From positions 1 to 64,000 of the forward strand of contig JAGWXF010000014.1 of the NCBI GenBank assembly GCA_018970025.1: a DNA stretch of 64,000 nucleotides, in the 5' to 3' direction. Both the position numbers and the translations under genes were made by a program. This DNA comes from Actinomycetales bacterium. Lineage in GTDB: Bacteria > Actinomycetota > Actinomycetes > S36-B12. The notes under the pieces were generated by a model. That model was not told where the DNA came from, did no database searches, and was given only the letters and a program-made list of their open reading frames with translations. This document shows positions 1 through 7,414 of the stretch, piece by piece; position 1 is the first letter of the stretch; every line of letters begins with the position of its first letter.

Positions 1-1242
1 GGGATTGCCGTCAGCCTGCTGGCCGTCGTCGGAGCGCTCACCGCGATGCCAGCGCTGCTGGCCATCCTCGGGCCGCGCGTGAACATGCTCAAGGTCCGTC
101 GTGGCGATCTCGCGCCTACCGACGACGGCGCGTGGGCGCGCATCTCACGCGGGGTCATGCGCCGCCCGTGGCCGGTCCTGCTGGTCTCCGCGGCGCTGCT
201 CATCGCGCTGGCCCTGCCGGCCCTCAGCGCGGTCTTCGGCCAGGTCGACGAGCGGGCCCTGCCAGCCAGCAACCCGGTGGCACAGGCCGGCGAGGTGCTG
301 CGCGAGCAGTTCCCCGGCAATGAGAACGCCCCCGTCGACATCGTCCTCATCGGTGCGGGCACGCCCGGCGACGTACAGGCCTACGCCGAGCGGATCTCCG
401 ACCTTCCGGCCGTCGAGCGGGTCACGACCCCGAGCGATGTCATCGTGGACGGGCAGGTCGTGGCGGCGAACCCCGACCCCGCGCCCTGGACGGCGGGAGG
501 CGACGCGCGCATTGCCGTGATCGGCAACGTGCCGCCGATCGACCCCGCCGGTGAGGCACTCGTCGCCGATATCCGGGCATTGCCGGCACCGGCAACCGAG
601 GCCCTCGTCGGCGGCGTCGCAGCCCAGTGGTCGGATGCCACCAGCGGCATCATCGATCGCGCCTGGATCGTGCTGGTGTGGCTGGCAGCGACCACGCTGC
701 TCATCCTCTTCCTGTACACCGGCAGCCTGCTGATCCCGGTGAAGGCATTCGTCCTCAACCTGCTCAGCCTGTCGGCGACCCTCGGCGTCCTCGTCTGGGT
801 CTTCCAGGACGGCCGGCTCTCCTGGCTCACCGGCGAATACACCGTCACCGGCACCGTCGACATGTCGACGCTGGTCCTGGTCGGCGTCATCGCCTTCGCC
901 CTATCGATGGACTACGAGATCTTCATGCTCTCGCGGATCACCGAGGAGCATGTGCGCGGCAGGGACACAGTCGACGCGGTCGCCTTCGGCCTGCAGCGCA
1001 CCGGGCGCATCATCACGGCCGCCGCCCTGCTCATCGCCATCGTCTTCGCATCCTTCCTCACGAGCGGCGCAACCAACATCAAGCAGCTTGGCCTGGGCGT
1101 GACCGTTGCGATCCTGCTCGATGCCACGGTCGTCCGGGCGCTGCTGGTGCCCTCATTCATGCGCCTGGCAGGCCGGGCAAACTGGTGGGTGCCTGACTGG
1201 CTGCGTCGCGTGCATGCCCGCATCGGACTGCAGGAGGGCTGA
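1..1242 (+). CDS. MMPL/RND-family membrane transporter, 3' part
   Basis: This is the C-terminal part of a large proton-driven MMPL-type transporter. The frame is open from base 1, so the 5' end lies outside the window and 413 codons are visible. After a short hydrophobic stretch and a charged linker comes one membrane helix, then an extracytoplasmic domain of about 130 residues, then a block of about five membrane helices from roughly residue 215. That block contains the family-like string SMDYEIFMLSRITEEH. The protein ends in a short basic tail. In actinobacteria the family exports lipids or drugs; the substrate here is unknown. The gene converges on the membrane-protein gene at 1252. Confidence 0.85.
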   Translation, partial: GIAVSLLAVVGALTAMPALLAILGPRVNMLKVRRGDLAPTDDGAWARISRGVMRRPWPVLLVSAALLIALALPALSAVFGQVDERALPASNPVAQAGEVLREQFPGNENAPVDIVLIGAGTPGDVQAYAERISDLPAVERVTTPSDVIVDGQVVAANPDPAPWTAGGDARIAVIGNVPPIDPAGEALVADIRALPAPATEALVGGVAAQWSDATSGIIDRAWIVLVWLAATTLLILFLYTGSLLIPVKAFVLNLLSLSATLGVLVWVFQDGRLSWLTGEYTVTGTVDMSTLVLVGVIAFALSMDYEIFMLSRITEEHVRGRDTVDAVAFGLQRTGRIITAAALLIAIVFASFLTSGATNIKQLGLGVTVAILLDATVVRALLVPSFMRLAGRANWWVPDWLRRVHARIGLQEG

Positions 1243-1251
1243 GCCGAGGCC

Positions 1252-1785
1252 TCAGGCAGGCAGCTCCGCCGGCTCCCCTTGCTCTCGCCATGCCACCACC
1301 ATGCTCGGCAGCACCGCGGCCAGCGTGATCATGAACATGACCAGGCCGAAGGCCTGGGGCCACGTGATGACCAGCTGCACGGCATCATCCTGTGAGACGG
1401 CGACGAAGGCGACCAGCGCGACGGTGGCCAGGCAGGCGATCAGTCCTGCGTAGATGCGATAAGCATCCAGGTAGGAGCGGTCGCGCAACAGGCGCTGCCG
1501 CTCATCCAGGAATCGGTCGGGGAGATCGGCGATCGTCCGGGTCGACAGGCGCAGCAGCCACCAGGCCAGCCATGCCAGGCCAGTGACGAGAATGCCGACG
1601 ATCGAGCCGGCAACCGCGTAGGCGGGCACGATGCCCAGGCTGCAGAGGGCAGCGACCACGGCCAGGGCACGGCGGGCGCTGCGCCCGCGCAATCCCTGGA
1701 AACGCCGGTCGTCCAGGATCCGCTGCACACGCCGCTCCAGGTCGGCCTGCTTGCGTTCCTTGCTCGTGGCGGGAAGGTGCGGCAT
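1252..1785 (-). CDS. Small four-helix membrane protein paired with an HTH regulator
   Basis: A 177-residue protein with a charged N-terminus (residues 1-40) and about four predicted membrane helices (around 41-60, 65-80, 115-132 and 143-165). I do not recognise a named family. The ATG is preceded by AGAGG six bases upstream, a usable ribosome binding site. It starts 52 bases after the stop of a short XRE-type regulator on the same strand. HTH-plus-small-membrane-protein pairs are common in actinobacteria and usually form an autoregulated unit, which is the likely situation here. The function is unknown. Confidence 0.7.
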   Translation of the reverse strand: MPHLPATSKERKQADLERRVQRILDDRRFQGLRGRSARRALAVVAALCSLGIVPAYAVAGSIVGILVTGLAWLAWWLLRLSTRTIADLPDRFLDERQRLLRDRSYLDAYRIYAGLIACLATVALVAFVAVSQDDAVQLVITWPQAFGLVMFMITLAAVLPSMVVAWREQGEPAELPA

Positions 1786-1837
1786 CAGGATCCTCTCTCA
1801 TCGATTTCGAAAGGCGCGGGCGTCGGGTAGTCCGAGG

Positions 1838-2077
1838 TCAATCGGGCGGGAAGGGATGCAACGAGAACACCTCGGCCACGGGAGCGTCGAGCGCCTCGGC
1901 CAGACGGAGGGCCAGTGCCAGGCTCGGGCTGTACTCACCGCGTTCCAGGTAGCCGATCGTCTGGTAGTGGACGGTGACCGCATCGGCGAGCTCCTGCCGG
2001 CTCATGCCGCGCAGGCGCCGCCAGTGCTCCAGGCGGCTGTAGACGGCGTCCTCGGGGGCCTTCGGCTTGCGACTCAC
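1838..2077 (-). CDS. XRE-family helix-turn-helix regulator
   Basis: A 79-residue DNA-binding protein. The HTH covers roughly residues 12-65, with the core 'MSRQELADAVTVHYQTIGYL' typical of the short XRE family found beside membrane proteins. I place the start at the GTG at 2077 rather than the ATG at 2104, because a good promoter (TTGCAT, 17 bases, TATGCT) ends exactly six bases before this GTG and would make a leaderless message. The gene precedes the membrane-protein gene at 1785 and probably forms an operon with it. Two near-palindromes overlap the promoter and may be its own operator. Confidence 0.85.
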   Translation of the reverse strand: MSRKPKAPEDAVYSRLEHWRRLRGMSRQELADAVTVHYQTIGYLERGEYSPSLALALRLAEALDAPVAEVFSLHPFPPD

Positions 2078-2083
2078 CTGCGT

Positions 2084-2112
2084 AGCATAAATGCTTAACA
2101 GCATTAATGCAA
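2084..2112 (-). promoter_or_regulatory. Leaderless promoter of the XRE regulator
   Basis: On the minus strand the -35 is TTGCAT (2107-2112) and the -10 is TATGCT (2084-2089), with a 17-base spacer. The -10 ends six bases before the GTG at 2077, so transcription should begin at the start codon. Confidence 0.65.
2085..2110. promoter_or_regulatory. Candidate operator: two GCAT-WW-ATGC palindromes
   Basis: GCATAAATGC (2085-2094) and GCATTAATGC (2101-2110) are separated by TTAACA. They are unusually AT-rich for this region and cover both promoter hexamers. An HTH dimer bound at each site would block the promoter; autoregulation is inferred. Confidence 0.5.
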
Positions 2113-2135
2113 CATGCGGTCCCTAGGGTCAGGTC

Positions 2136-3395
2136 TCATTCCGATGATCGCCCAGGTGGGCGCAGGTACGTACAGGTACGCCAGGCCCACTCCATCGGCC
2201 CATATGCGAAGCGTCGTAGCCATACCGTGCAGAAGGCGATGATCAGGATCCAGATGCCGACCACCAGAGCCAGGCTCGCGGCGTAGCCCACTCTCGCGTA
2301 CCACCCCATGCCGAACAGAATGAGCAGGGCAAGCAGGCTCTCCAGCAGGTAGGCGGTCAGGGCCATCCGCCCGACCGAGATCAGCGGCGTCGGCGGTGCG
2401 ACTCGCTGCCACAGCAAGGTGAGGGCCGCCGCGTATCCGACGGACAGCAGTGGCACCCCGAAGGTCGTCACGGCGGACTGCAGGATGGCCTGCCACGTTC
2501 CGCCATCGCCGGGCAGCAGGCCATTGGCCCCGAGCACTCCCTGCGGGAAGAGCACCAGGTTGACCGGCAGGCCAACCCCGCACCCCACGACCGCCAGTGC
2601 CCGCAGCAGTCGGCGGTGCTCCCCCGGGGCAGTGACCACCCCCGACTTGGCAGCCGCAATACCGATCAGGAACAGCGGCAGGAGCCACGCCTGCCCCAGG
2701 ATCACGAAGCTGGGCTGGGCAATGGCCGAGGTCAGGGCATTGCTCGCGACGATACCGAGGTAGTCGCCACTGCCGTAGGCGCGAATCGCATCCGCGTAGG
2801 CAGACCCGAGGGCAGCATCCTCGGCACTCGTCCCTTCCGAGGAGACCCAGATGCTCAGCCAGGCGAGCAGGACGAAGCCGGCTACGGCAATCCCGCCTGC
2901 CCACCACAGCAGCGCACGCACCGACCGACGCAGGAACAAGATGGCGATCAATCCGGTGACACCGTACGTGAACAGGATGTCTCCGGGGAAGAGCAGGATC
3001 ATGTGCGCGAGGCCGAGGACGATCAGAAACAGGCTCCGGCGGACGAAGACGGACCTGCGCAGCCGACCCTGGTCAAGGGAACGCATCGCGATCAGGCCCA
3101 GGCCGGCCCCGAAGAGCGTTGCCAGCATCGCGATGAGCTTGCCGGTCACCAGCCAGCCGATCAGGCCGGACGCGATCTCGTCGACGGTACCGGTGCCACC
3201 GGCCAGCAAGTCCTGAGCTGGGGTGAACAGCACCGGGGATGCCATGAAGATCACGTTGACAATGAGGACACCGAGCACGGCCAGGCCACGCAGGGCATCC
3301 AGGCCGTCGAGTCGCCGGCTCGGGTCAATCGCGCCCGGTCGCTGGAATCGGACCGATGCCGGTGCATCACTGCCCTGCATGCCGTGACCAGCCAT
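2136..3395 (-). CDS. DUF418 (YeiB-like) integral membrane protein
   Basis: A 419-residue polytopic membrane protein with about ten helices. Its N-terminal string 'RRLDGLDALRGLAVLGVLIVN' is the hallmark of the DUF418 family. The C-terminal half contains the family block around 'GRMALTAYLLESLLALLILFG' (about residues 345-365) and ends in the expected short polar tail. Family members are suspected acyl-transfer or transport proteins without an established reaction. The ATG at 3395 lies inside the end of the upstream ABM gene (29-base overlap); an in-frame ATG at 3380 is an alternative. It is cotranscribed with the ABM gene. Confidence 0.8.
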   Translation of the reverse strand: MAGHGMQGSDAPASVRFQRPGAIDPSRRLDGLDALRGLAVLGVLIVNVIFMASPVLFTPAQDLLAGGTGTVDEIASGLIGWLVTGKLIAMLATLFGAGLGLIAMRSLDQGRLRRSVFVRRSLFLIVLGLAHMILLFPGDILFTYGVTGLIAILFLRRSVRALLWWAGGIAVAGFVLLAWLSIWVSSEGTSAEDAALGSAYADAIRAYGSGDYLGIVASNALTSAIAQPSFVILGQAWLLPLFLIGIAAAKSGVVTAPGEHRRLLRALAVVGCGVGLPVNLVLFPQGVLGANGLLPGDGGTWQAILQSAVTTFGVPLLSVGYAAALTLLWQRVAPPTPLISVGRMALTAYLLESLLALLILFGMGWYARVGYAASLALVVGIWILIIAFCTVWLRRFAYGPMEWAWRTCTYLRPPGRSSE

Positions 3396-3717
3396 AGTCG
3401 CGGATGATCTCAGCCACCGTCAGGTGGTAGGCGTCGTAGAAGGACTCTCGGCCCCGGCGTTGCGCCTCGGCATGTCGTGCATGCCGCTTCCATGCCCGCA
3501 CCGCGTCGTCGCCGGTGAACCAGGCCAGGGTGATCCCCTCGCGGGTCACCGGGTCTCGCATGCTCATCCGGCGAACGAATCCCGGCTGCCGCTCCACGTC
3601 CGCAATGAGCTCCGCCGAGCGAGCCTGGTACTCGTCCTCGTCCATCCCCGACAGCGTCGACGTGAAGACGACCACGACGCCCGGTTCCGATGAGGTGCTG
3701 CCCTGCGAATCGTCCAT
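3367..3717 (-). CDS. Antibiotic-biosynthesis-monooxygenase-like (ABM) small protein
   Basis: A 116-residue single-domain protein of the dimeric alpha/beta-barrel (ABM/EthD-like) type. The pattern 'ELIADVERQPGFV', a strand 'ITLAWFTGDDAVRAWKRHARH' and a tail 'GRESFYDAYHLTVAEI' match such heme-degrading or quinone-oxidising small proteins. The precise substrate cannot be read from sequence. It is the first gene of an operon with DUF418. The ATG at 3717 follows TAGCAT by six bases, so it is probably leaderless, and it is divergent from the DUF305 gene. Confidence 0.75.
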   Translation of the reverse strand: MDDSQGSTSSEPGVVVVFTSTLSGMDEDEYQARSAELIADVERQPGFVRRMSMRDPVTREGITLAWFTGDDAVRAWKRHARHAEAQRRGRESFYDAYHLTVAEIIRDYGWSRHAGQ

Positions 3718-3723
3718 CCGTCG

Positions 3724-3729
3724 ATGCTA
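3724..3729 (-). promoter_or_regulatory. Leaderless -10 (TAGCAT) for the ABM-DUF418 operon
   Basis: TAGCAT on the minus strand lies exactly six bases before the ATG at 3717. There is no Shine-Dalgarno sequence. Confidence 0.55.
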
Positions 3730-3777
3730 GGCATCGACCGGAAGTGCGGAACCTGCAGGGTGTGGTAGCAAAGCCAT

Positions 3778-4416
3778 ATGAGTCGCTATGGACATCTTCA
3801 TCGCGTGCGCCGAACCAGCCTGGCCGGCATGAGCGCCCTTGCAGCCGCCCTCGCGTGCGTGCTGACCGTCAGCGCCTGCTCCTCTGGCCACGATGCCCAC
3901 GGGTCGATGAGCAGTATGAGCGCAAGCGCGGCCACCGCGTCCGCCGACGACGTGATGTTCGCGCAGATGATGATCCCGCATCACCAGCAGGCGGTCGTCA
4001 TGGCCGACCTGGCAGCGACCCGGGCCGATAGCGGGCAGATCACCGCGCTCGCAGCCGAGATCAAGGCGGCGCAGCAGCCCGAGATCGACCAGATGAGCGG
4101 GTGGCTTGCCGAATGGGGTGCGCCCGTGCTGTCGGCAGACGATGCGATGGGCTCGCACGGGTCGCACGGCATGTCCGGGATGCTGACGGACGATCAGCTC
4201 GACGCCCTTGCCCAGGCCTCAGGTGCGTCCTTCGACCGGCTGTTCGCCGAGGCGATGATCGAGCATCACCAGGGAGCCATCGAGATGGCCGATCAGGTGA
4301 CCGGATCAGCCGATCCGCGGGTCGCGAGCCTGGCGAAGCAGATCATCAGCACGCAGCAGGCAGAGATCACCCAGCTGCAGGCGTTCCTCGACGGTCAGGC
4401 CGGCTCTTCCGGGTGA
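3778..4416 (+). CDS. DUF305 lipoprotein, His/Met-rich
   Basis: A 212-residue secreted lipoprotein. A basic N-terminus and hydrophobic core lead to a lipobox ending TVSAC, with the lipidated Cys near residue 34. Two DUF305 half-repeats follow, each with the pattern MMIPHHQ / AMIEHHQ (around residues 64 and 161), joined by a His/Met-rich linker (GSHGSHGMSGM). DUF305 proteins are ferritin-like four-helix bundles often linked to copper or iron handling. Metal binding is inferred from the HH and Met residues. It is divergent from ABM; TAGCAA six bases before the ATG is a weak leaderless-type -10. Confidence 0.85.
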   Translation: MSRYGHLHRVRRTSLAGMSALAAALACVLTVSACSSGHDAHGSMSSMSASAATASADDVMFAQMMIPHHQQAVVMADLAATRADSGQITALAAEIKAAQQPEIDQMSGWLAEWGAPVLSADDAMGSHGSHGMSGMLTDDQLDALAQASGASFDRLFAEAMIEHHQGAIEMADQVTGSADPRVASLAKQIISTQQAEITQLQAFLDGQAGSSG

Positions 4417-4425
4417 CCCGGCGGC

Positions 4426-4677
4426 TCACGCCTGGATCAGGCCGAGGTCGATGAGCTTGGCACGCAGTGCGGGGTTGGACGGCTCCACCAGGTGCGTGCC
4501 GTCCGGGAACACCACGACTGGGATCGACTGAGCCCCGCTGATCGAGACGGCCGCATCCCTGAGGGCATCGTCATGCTCGACATCGAGGTATGAGTAGTCG
4601 AGGCCGAGCTCGTCGAGCTGCCGCTTGGTCCGGCGGCAGTCGCCGCACCAGTCAGCTCCGTACATCAGGATCGTCAT
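4426..4677 (-). CDS. Mycoredoxin / glutaredoxin-like protein
   Basis: An 83-residue thioredoxin-fold protein with the active-site WCGDC at residues 9-13 and the cis-proline segment 'QSIPVVVFPDG'. This is the actinobacterial mycoredoxin architecture, which reduces mycothiol mixed disulfides using one or both cysteines. Length and motif order match that family. It converges on the DUF305 gene with a 9-base gap and is separated from the upstream TRIC gene by about 80 bases, so it may have its own promoter. Substrate specificity is unknown. Confidence 0.85.
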   Translation of the reverse strand: MTILMYGADWCGDCRRTKRQLDELGLDYSYLDVEHDDALRDAAVSISGAQSIPVVVFPDGTHLVEPSNPALRAKLIDLGLIQA

Positions 4678-4757
4678 GGCAGCAGGATCCCTATCGCTCG
4701 AGGCCGGTATCGATGATCACGGCCGTAGCCTGGCAGGACGTGGGCGTGAGCTGCGCA

Positions 4758-5435
4758 TCAGCCCTCCCGACCCTGCGGATCGCCCCCGACCGCCGGCCGG
4801 GTGCGGATCCCCGTACGGTCGACTAAGACCTGGGCGACGACCACGGATGCGATACCGGTGAGCGCCGCCCCGACCGGTGACCACTGATGCACGATGCAGT
4901 ACATCACCGAGCCCCAGACCGCGATCAGCGCATTTGGCGCACTGGCCAGCAGGATGCCGGGGACCTTCGCCTGCATGACGCTGACCAGCACTCCCCCGCC
5001 GACCGCCGACAGGGTCCCGACCAGGATGGCCGCCACGACCGGCAGACCGACGCCAAGGGCGTATGCAGCGCCGGTCACCGCGAACAGGCCCATGGCGACG
5101 GCGTTCAGCAGTCGCATCACCTCCTGCACCCGGCCCAGGAAGCGCCCGACGAGGCGCACCACCAGCATGCCGGCCAGGACGGTCACCAGCGCCCAGGGCG
5201 TGCGCAGCGACTCGGCCGGCAGATTGCCGATGAGGACGTCGCGGATGAAGCCGCCGCCGAGGCCCATGAGCAGGGCGAATGCCGTGAGCCCGACGATGTC
5301 CCACTCGCGATCTGCGTCATCGAAGGCCCGCTGGGCACCGACGATCGCGTTGACGAAGATGGTGAGCAGCGACAGCCACAGCGGGGCCGCCGTCGCGAGG
5401 TCCGGCAGCGCCGGCAGGCCCAGGGAGCTGATCAT
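4758..5435 (-). CDS. TRIC-family (UPF0126) cation channel
   Basis: A 225-residue membrane protein with two tandem UPF0126 halves, each of three helices. The glycine-rich signature 'MGLGGGFIRDVLIGNLP' in the first half and 'LSAVGGGVLVSVMQAKVP' in the second are the repeated family motifs. Bacterial members are homologues of trimeric intracellular potassium channels. It starts 18 bases after the VOC gene and is probably the last gene of the leftward operon that begins with the MFS exporter. No clear ribosome binding site is visible, and expression by coupling is likely. Confidence 0.85.
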   Translation of the reverse strand: MISSLGLPALPDLATAAPLWLSLLTIFVNAIVGAQRAFDDADREWDIVGLTAFALLMGLGGGFIRDVLIGNLPAESLRTPWALVTVLAGMLVVRLVGRFLGRVQEVMRLLNAVAMGLFAVTGAAYALGVGLPVVAAILVGTLSAVGGGVLVSVMQAKVPGILLASAPNALIAVWGSVMYCIVHQWSPVGAALTGIASVVVAQVLVDRTGIRTRPAVGGDPQGREG

Positions 5436-5453
5436 CTGATCCGGCCGGTCAGG

Positions 5454-5915
5454 TCAGGCCGATGCGCTCGCCAGGTCGGCGATGACGATCCGGCGCATGC
5501 CCATCATCGCCTGCCATGCGCCTGCCCCTGCCGAGAGCAGCTCCCCGAGGGCAGACGGGACGACCTGCCAGTGGATCCCGAAGCGGTCCTGGCACCAGCC
5601 GCATTGGCCCTCCTGCCCGCCGTCGGCGATCAGGGCATCCCAGACCCGGTCGATCTCCTCCTGGGTGTCGCACCTGACCTGGAACGACACCGCCTGCGAG
5701 TGCGGGAACTGCGGCCCGCCGTTGAGTCCCGCGAATGGCTGGCCGAAGATCTCGAACTCGACCACCATCACGGTGCCGTCCGGCTTCGGCGCGCCATCGC
5801 CATAGTGCGCCACGGAGGTGATGCATCCGCCGGGGAACAGGTCGGCATAGAACTGCGCCGCGGGCAGCGCCTGATCGTCGAACCATAGGAAGGTCCGGAC
5901 TCCGTCGACCGCCAT
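5454..5915 (-). CDS. VOC-superfamily (PhnB/3-demethylubiquinone-methyltransferase-like) protein
   Basis: A 153-residue protein whose opening 'RTFLWFDDQALPAAQFYADLFPG' (segment at residues 6-28) and central 'GQPFAGLNGGPQF' and 'QCGWCQDRFGIHWQVVP' are the classic PhnB-like VOC pattern. VOC proteins bind a metal or small molecule in a paired beta-alpha-beta-beta-beta cup. This subgroup has no defined reaction. AGGGAG sits just upstream of the ATG, and the start lies nine bases after the DUF2461 stop, supporting an operon. Confidence 0.85.
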   Translation of the reverse strand: MAVDGVRTFLWFDDQALPAAQFYADLFPGGCITSVAHYGDGAPKPDGTVMVVEFEIFGQPFAGLNGGPQFPHSQAVSFQVRCDTQEEIDRVWDALIADGGQEGQCGWCQDRFGIHWQVVPSALGELLSAGAGAWQAMMGMRRIVIADLASASA

Positions 5916-5924
5916 GCTGCTCCC

Positions 5925-6587
5925 TCAGTCCTCGCTGTCGGGCTCGATGCCCGGGCCCACATTGTCGGCGAGCCACTCCAGCAGCGGGCGCATGGCCCGC
6001 CAGTCAGCCCGGACTTTGGCAAGCGCCGTCCGCGTGCCCATCCAGGGCTCGTCCGAATAGCTTCTGGCCACGGTCAGCGCCCGATTGCGCAGCAGGTCGA
6101 TGCGCGGATGGCCGGCGTCGTAGCCGCGCGGCCTGGTCTTGACCGGTTGCCCATCGACATCGAAGCCCTTGGCGATATTCGACAGGATCCGCTCGAGCTC
6201 TCCTCCCCTTGGCCCGTCGACCGCCCGTCGATAGCGCTCGACCTGCGTGCCCTGCGGTGCGTACCAGCCGCCCGCGACCATCAGCCCCGTGGAAGAGATC
6301 TGCACGTAGTAGCCGACGCTGTCCTCGATGTTGACGACCGCTCCCTGGTGATCCTTCAGCGGGGCCTTGTCCTTGCTGAACCGCGTGTCGCGGTAGGGCC
6401 GGTAGAGATGACCCGCACCGAACTCACCCTCGAGCTCGCCCAGCAGTGCCTGCATGGGCTCGCGCACGAGTCGCTCGTAATCGGCCTTGTGGTCGTTCCA
6501 CCAGGCGCGGGTGTTGTTCGCTGACAGCTCGGCGTAGAAGGCAAAGGCCTGCCCGGGAATCCCGGCGAACCGCGGTGCCGCTGCCAT
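5925..6587 (-). CDS. DUF2461 family protein
   Basis: A 220-residue protein of the DUF2461/TIGR02453 family, recognised by 'FYAELSANNTRAWWNDHKADY' split around residue 20-37, 'FRPYRD'-like 'LYRPYRDTRFSKDKAPLKDH' (about 59-78) and the 'ISSTGLMVAGGWYAP' segment. No catalytic activity is established for the family. Its ATG overlaps the stop of the PhyH gene by one base (TGATG), indicating translational coupling. It is part of the MFS-PhyH-DUF2461-VOC-TRIC operon. Confidence 0.85.
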   Translation of the reverse strand: MAAAPRFAGIPGQAFAFYAELSANNTRAWWNDHKADYERLVREPMQALLGELEGEFGAGHLYRPYRDTRFSKDKAPLKDHQGAVVNIEDSVGYYVQISSTGLMVAGGWYAPQGTQVERYRRAVDGPRGGELERILSNIAKGFDVDGQPVKTRPRGYDAGHPRIDLLRNRALTVARSYSDEPWMGTRTALAKVRADWRAMRPLLEWLADNVGPGIEPDSED

Positions 6588-7414
6588 CAGTCGTTCGACC
6601 GCAGCAGCGGGAACAGCGGGTGATCCATCGCAGCGCCGGCAGGGATCTGCAGGTCGAGGCCGTCGAAGTTCGGCGAGGTCGCCCAGGGCCGGGGGGCGTG
6701 GACCATGTCATCGCCCAGGAGCCGCAGCGAGAACGCCCGCCGACGATTCGAGCCGGGAACCCCGTACGCATGGTGCAGGGTGAGCATGTGGAAGAAGACC
6801 GCGTCGCCGGGCTCCAGGGCCCAGCCCCGGATGTCGAAGGCCGCGCGATTCGACTCGATGTCCGGCAGCTCGTCCAGTGATCCCTCAGGGAACCACTTCG
6901 CCTGGTTGTCCATGAACGACCTCGGCATGAGCCAGCCCATCAGGTGCGAGCCGGCGAGGAACTCCAGGGTGGACTCGGCCGCGACCGGATCGACCGGCAT
7001 CCACATGGAGCAGTTCATCAGGCCGTCCACGTTGTAGTAAGGCTGGTCCTGATGCCACGGAGTCTCCTGCCTGGTGCCTGGCTCCTTGACGAGCATGTGG
7101 TCGTGGTAGAGCCGCACCTGCGAGCTCCCCATCAGCGCCCCGGCGACATCTGCCGCACGCGAGCCGAAGGCCACATCCCTGAACTCGTCGATGCGCTGCC
7201 AGTTGCAGAAGTCCTCGACGAAGCTGCCCGGGTCATCCGTCCGGCTGGCCACCTTGAACATCGGCCCGGGGTCAGCGAGGTTCCGCTCGATCCCGCGCTC
7301 GACCATCGCGACTTCCTGCGGGGTGCACACTCCCCGGACGACGGTTGCGCCCACCCGGCGGAACTCGTCGACAGCCTCCTGGGAGACCATCGTGGTGTCG
7401 ATCGCACGTGTCAT
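6587..7414 (-). CDS. Phytanoyl-CoA-dioxygenase (PhyH) family Fe(II)/2-oxoglutarate enzyme
   Basis: A 275-residue oxygenase. The facial-triad first half is WHQDQPYY (H121, D123). The distal His lies in LHHAYG (about H214/H215), and the 2-oxoglutarate-binding Arg is probably in 'NRRRAFSLRLLG' shortly after. The fold and length match bacterial PhyH proteins, which hydroxylate diverse small molecules; the substrate is not predictable. The ATG overlaps the MFS stop (ATGA). Tight coupling to an exporter suggests the product or substrate may be transported by it. Confidence 0.85.
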   Translation of the reverse strand: MTRAIDTTMVSQEAVDEFRRVGATVVRGVCTPQEVAMVERGIERNLADPGPMFKVASRTDDPGSFVEDFCNWQRIDEFRDVAFGSRAADVAGALMGSSQVRLYHDHMLVKEPGTRQETPWHQDQPYYNVDGLMNCSMWMPVDPVAAESTLEFLAGSHLMGWLMPRSFMDNQAKWFPEGSLDELPDIESNRAAFDIRGWALEPGDAVFFHMLTLHHAYGVPGSNRRRAFSLRLLGDDMVHAPRPWATSPNFDGLDLQIPAGAAMDHPLFPLLRSND

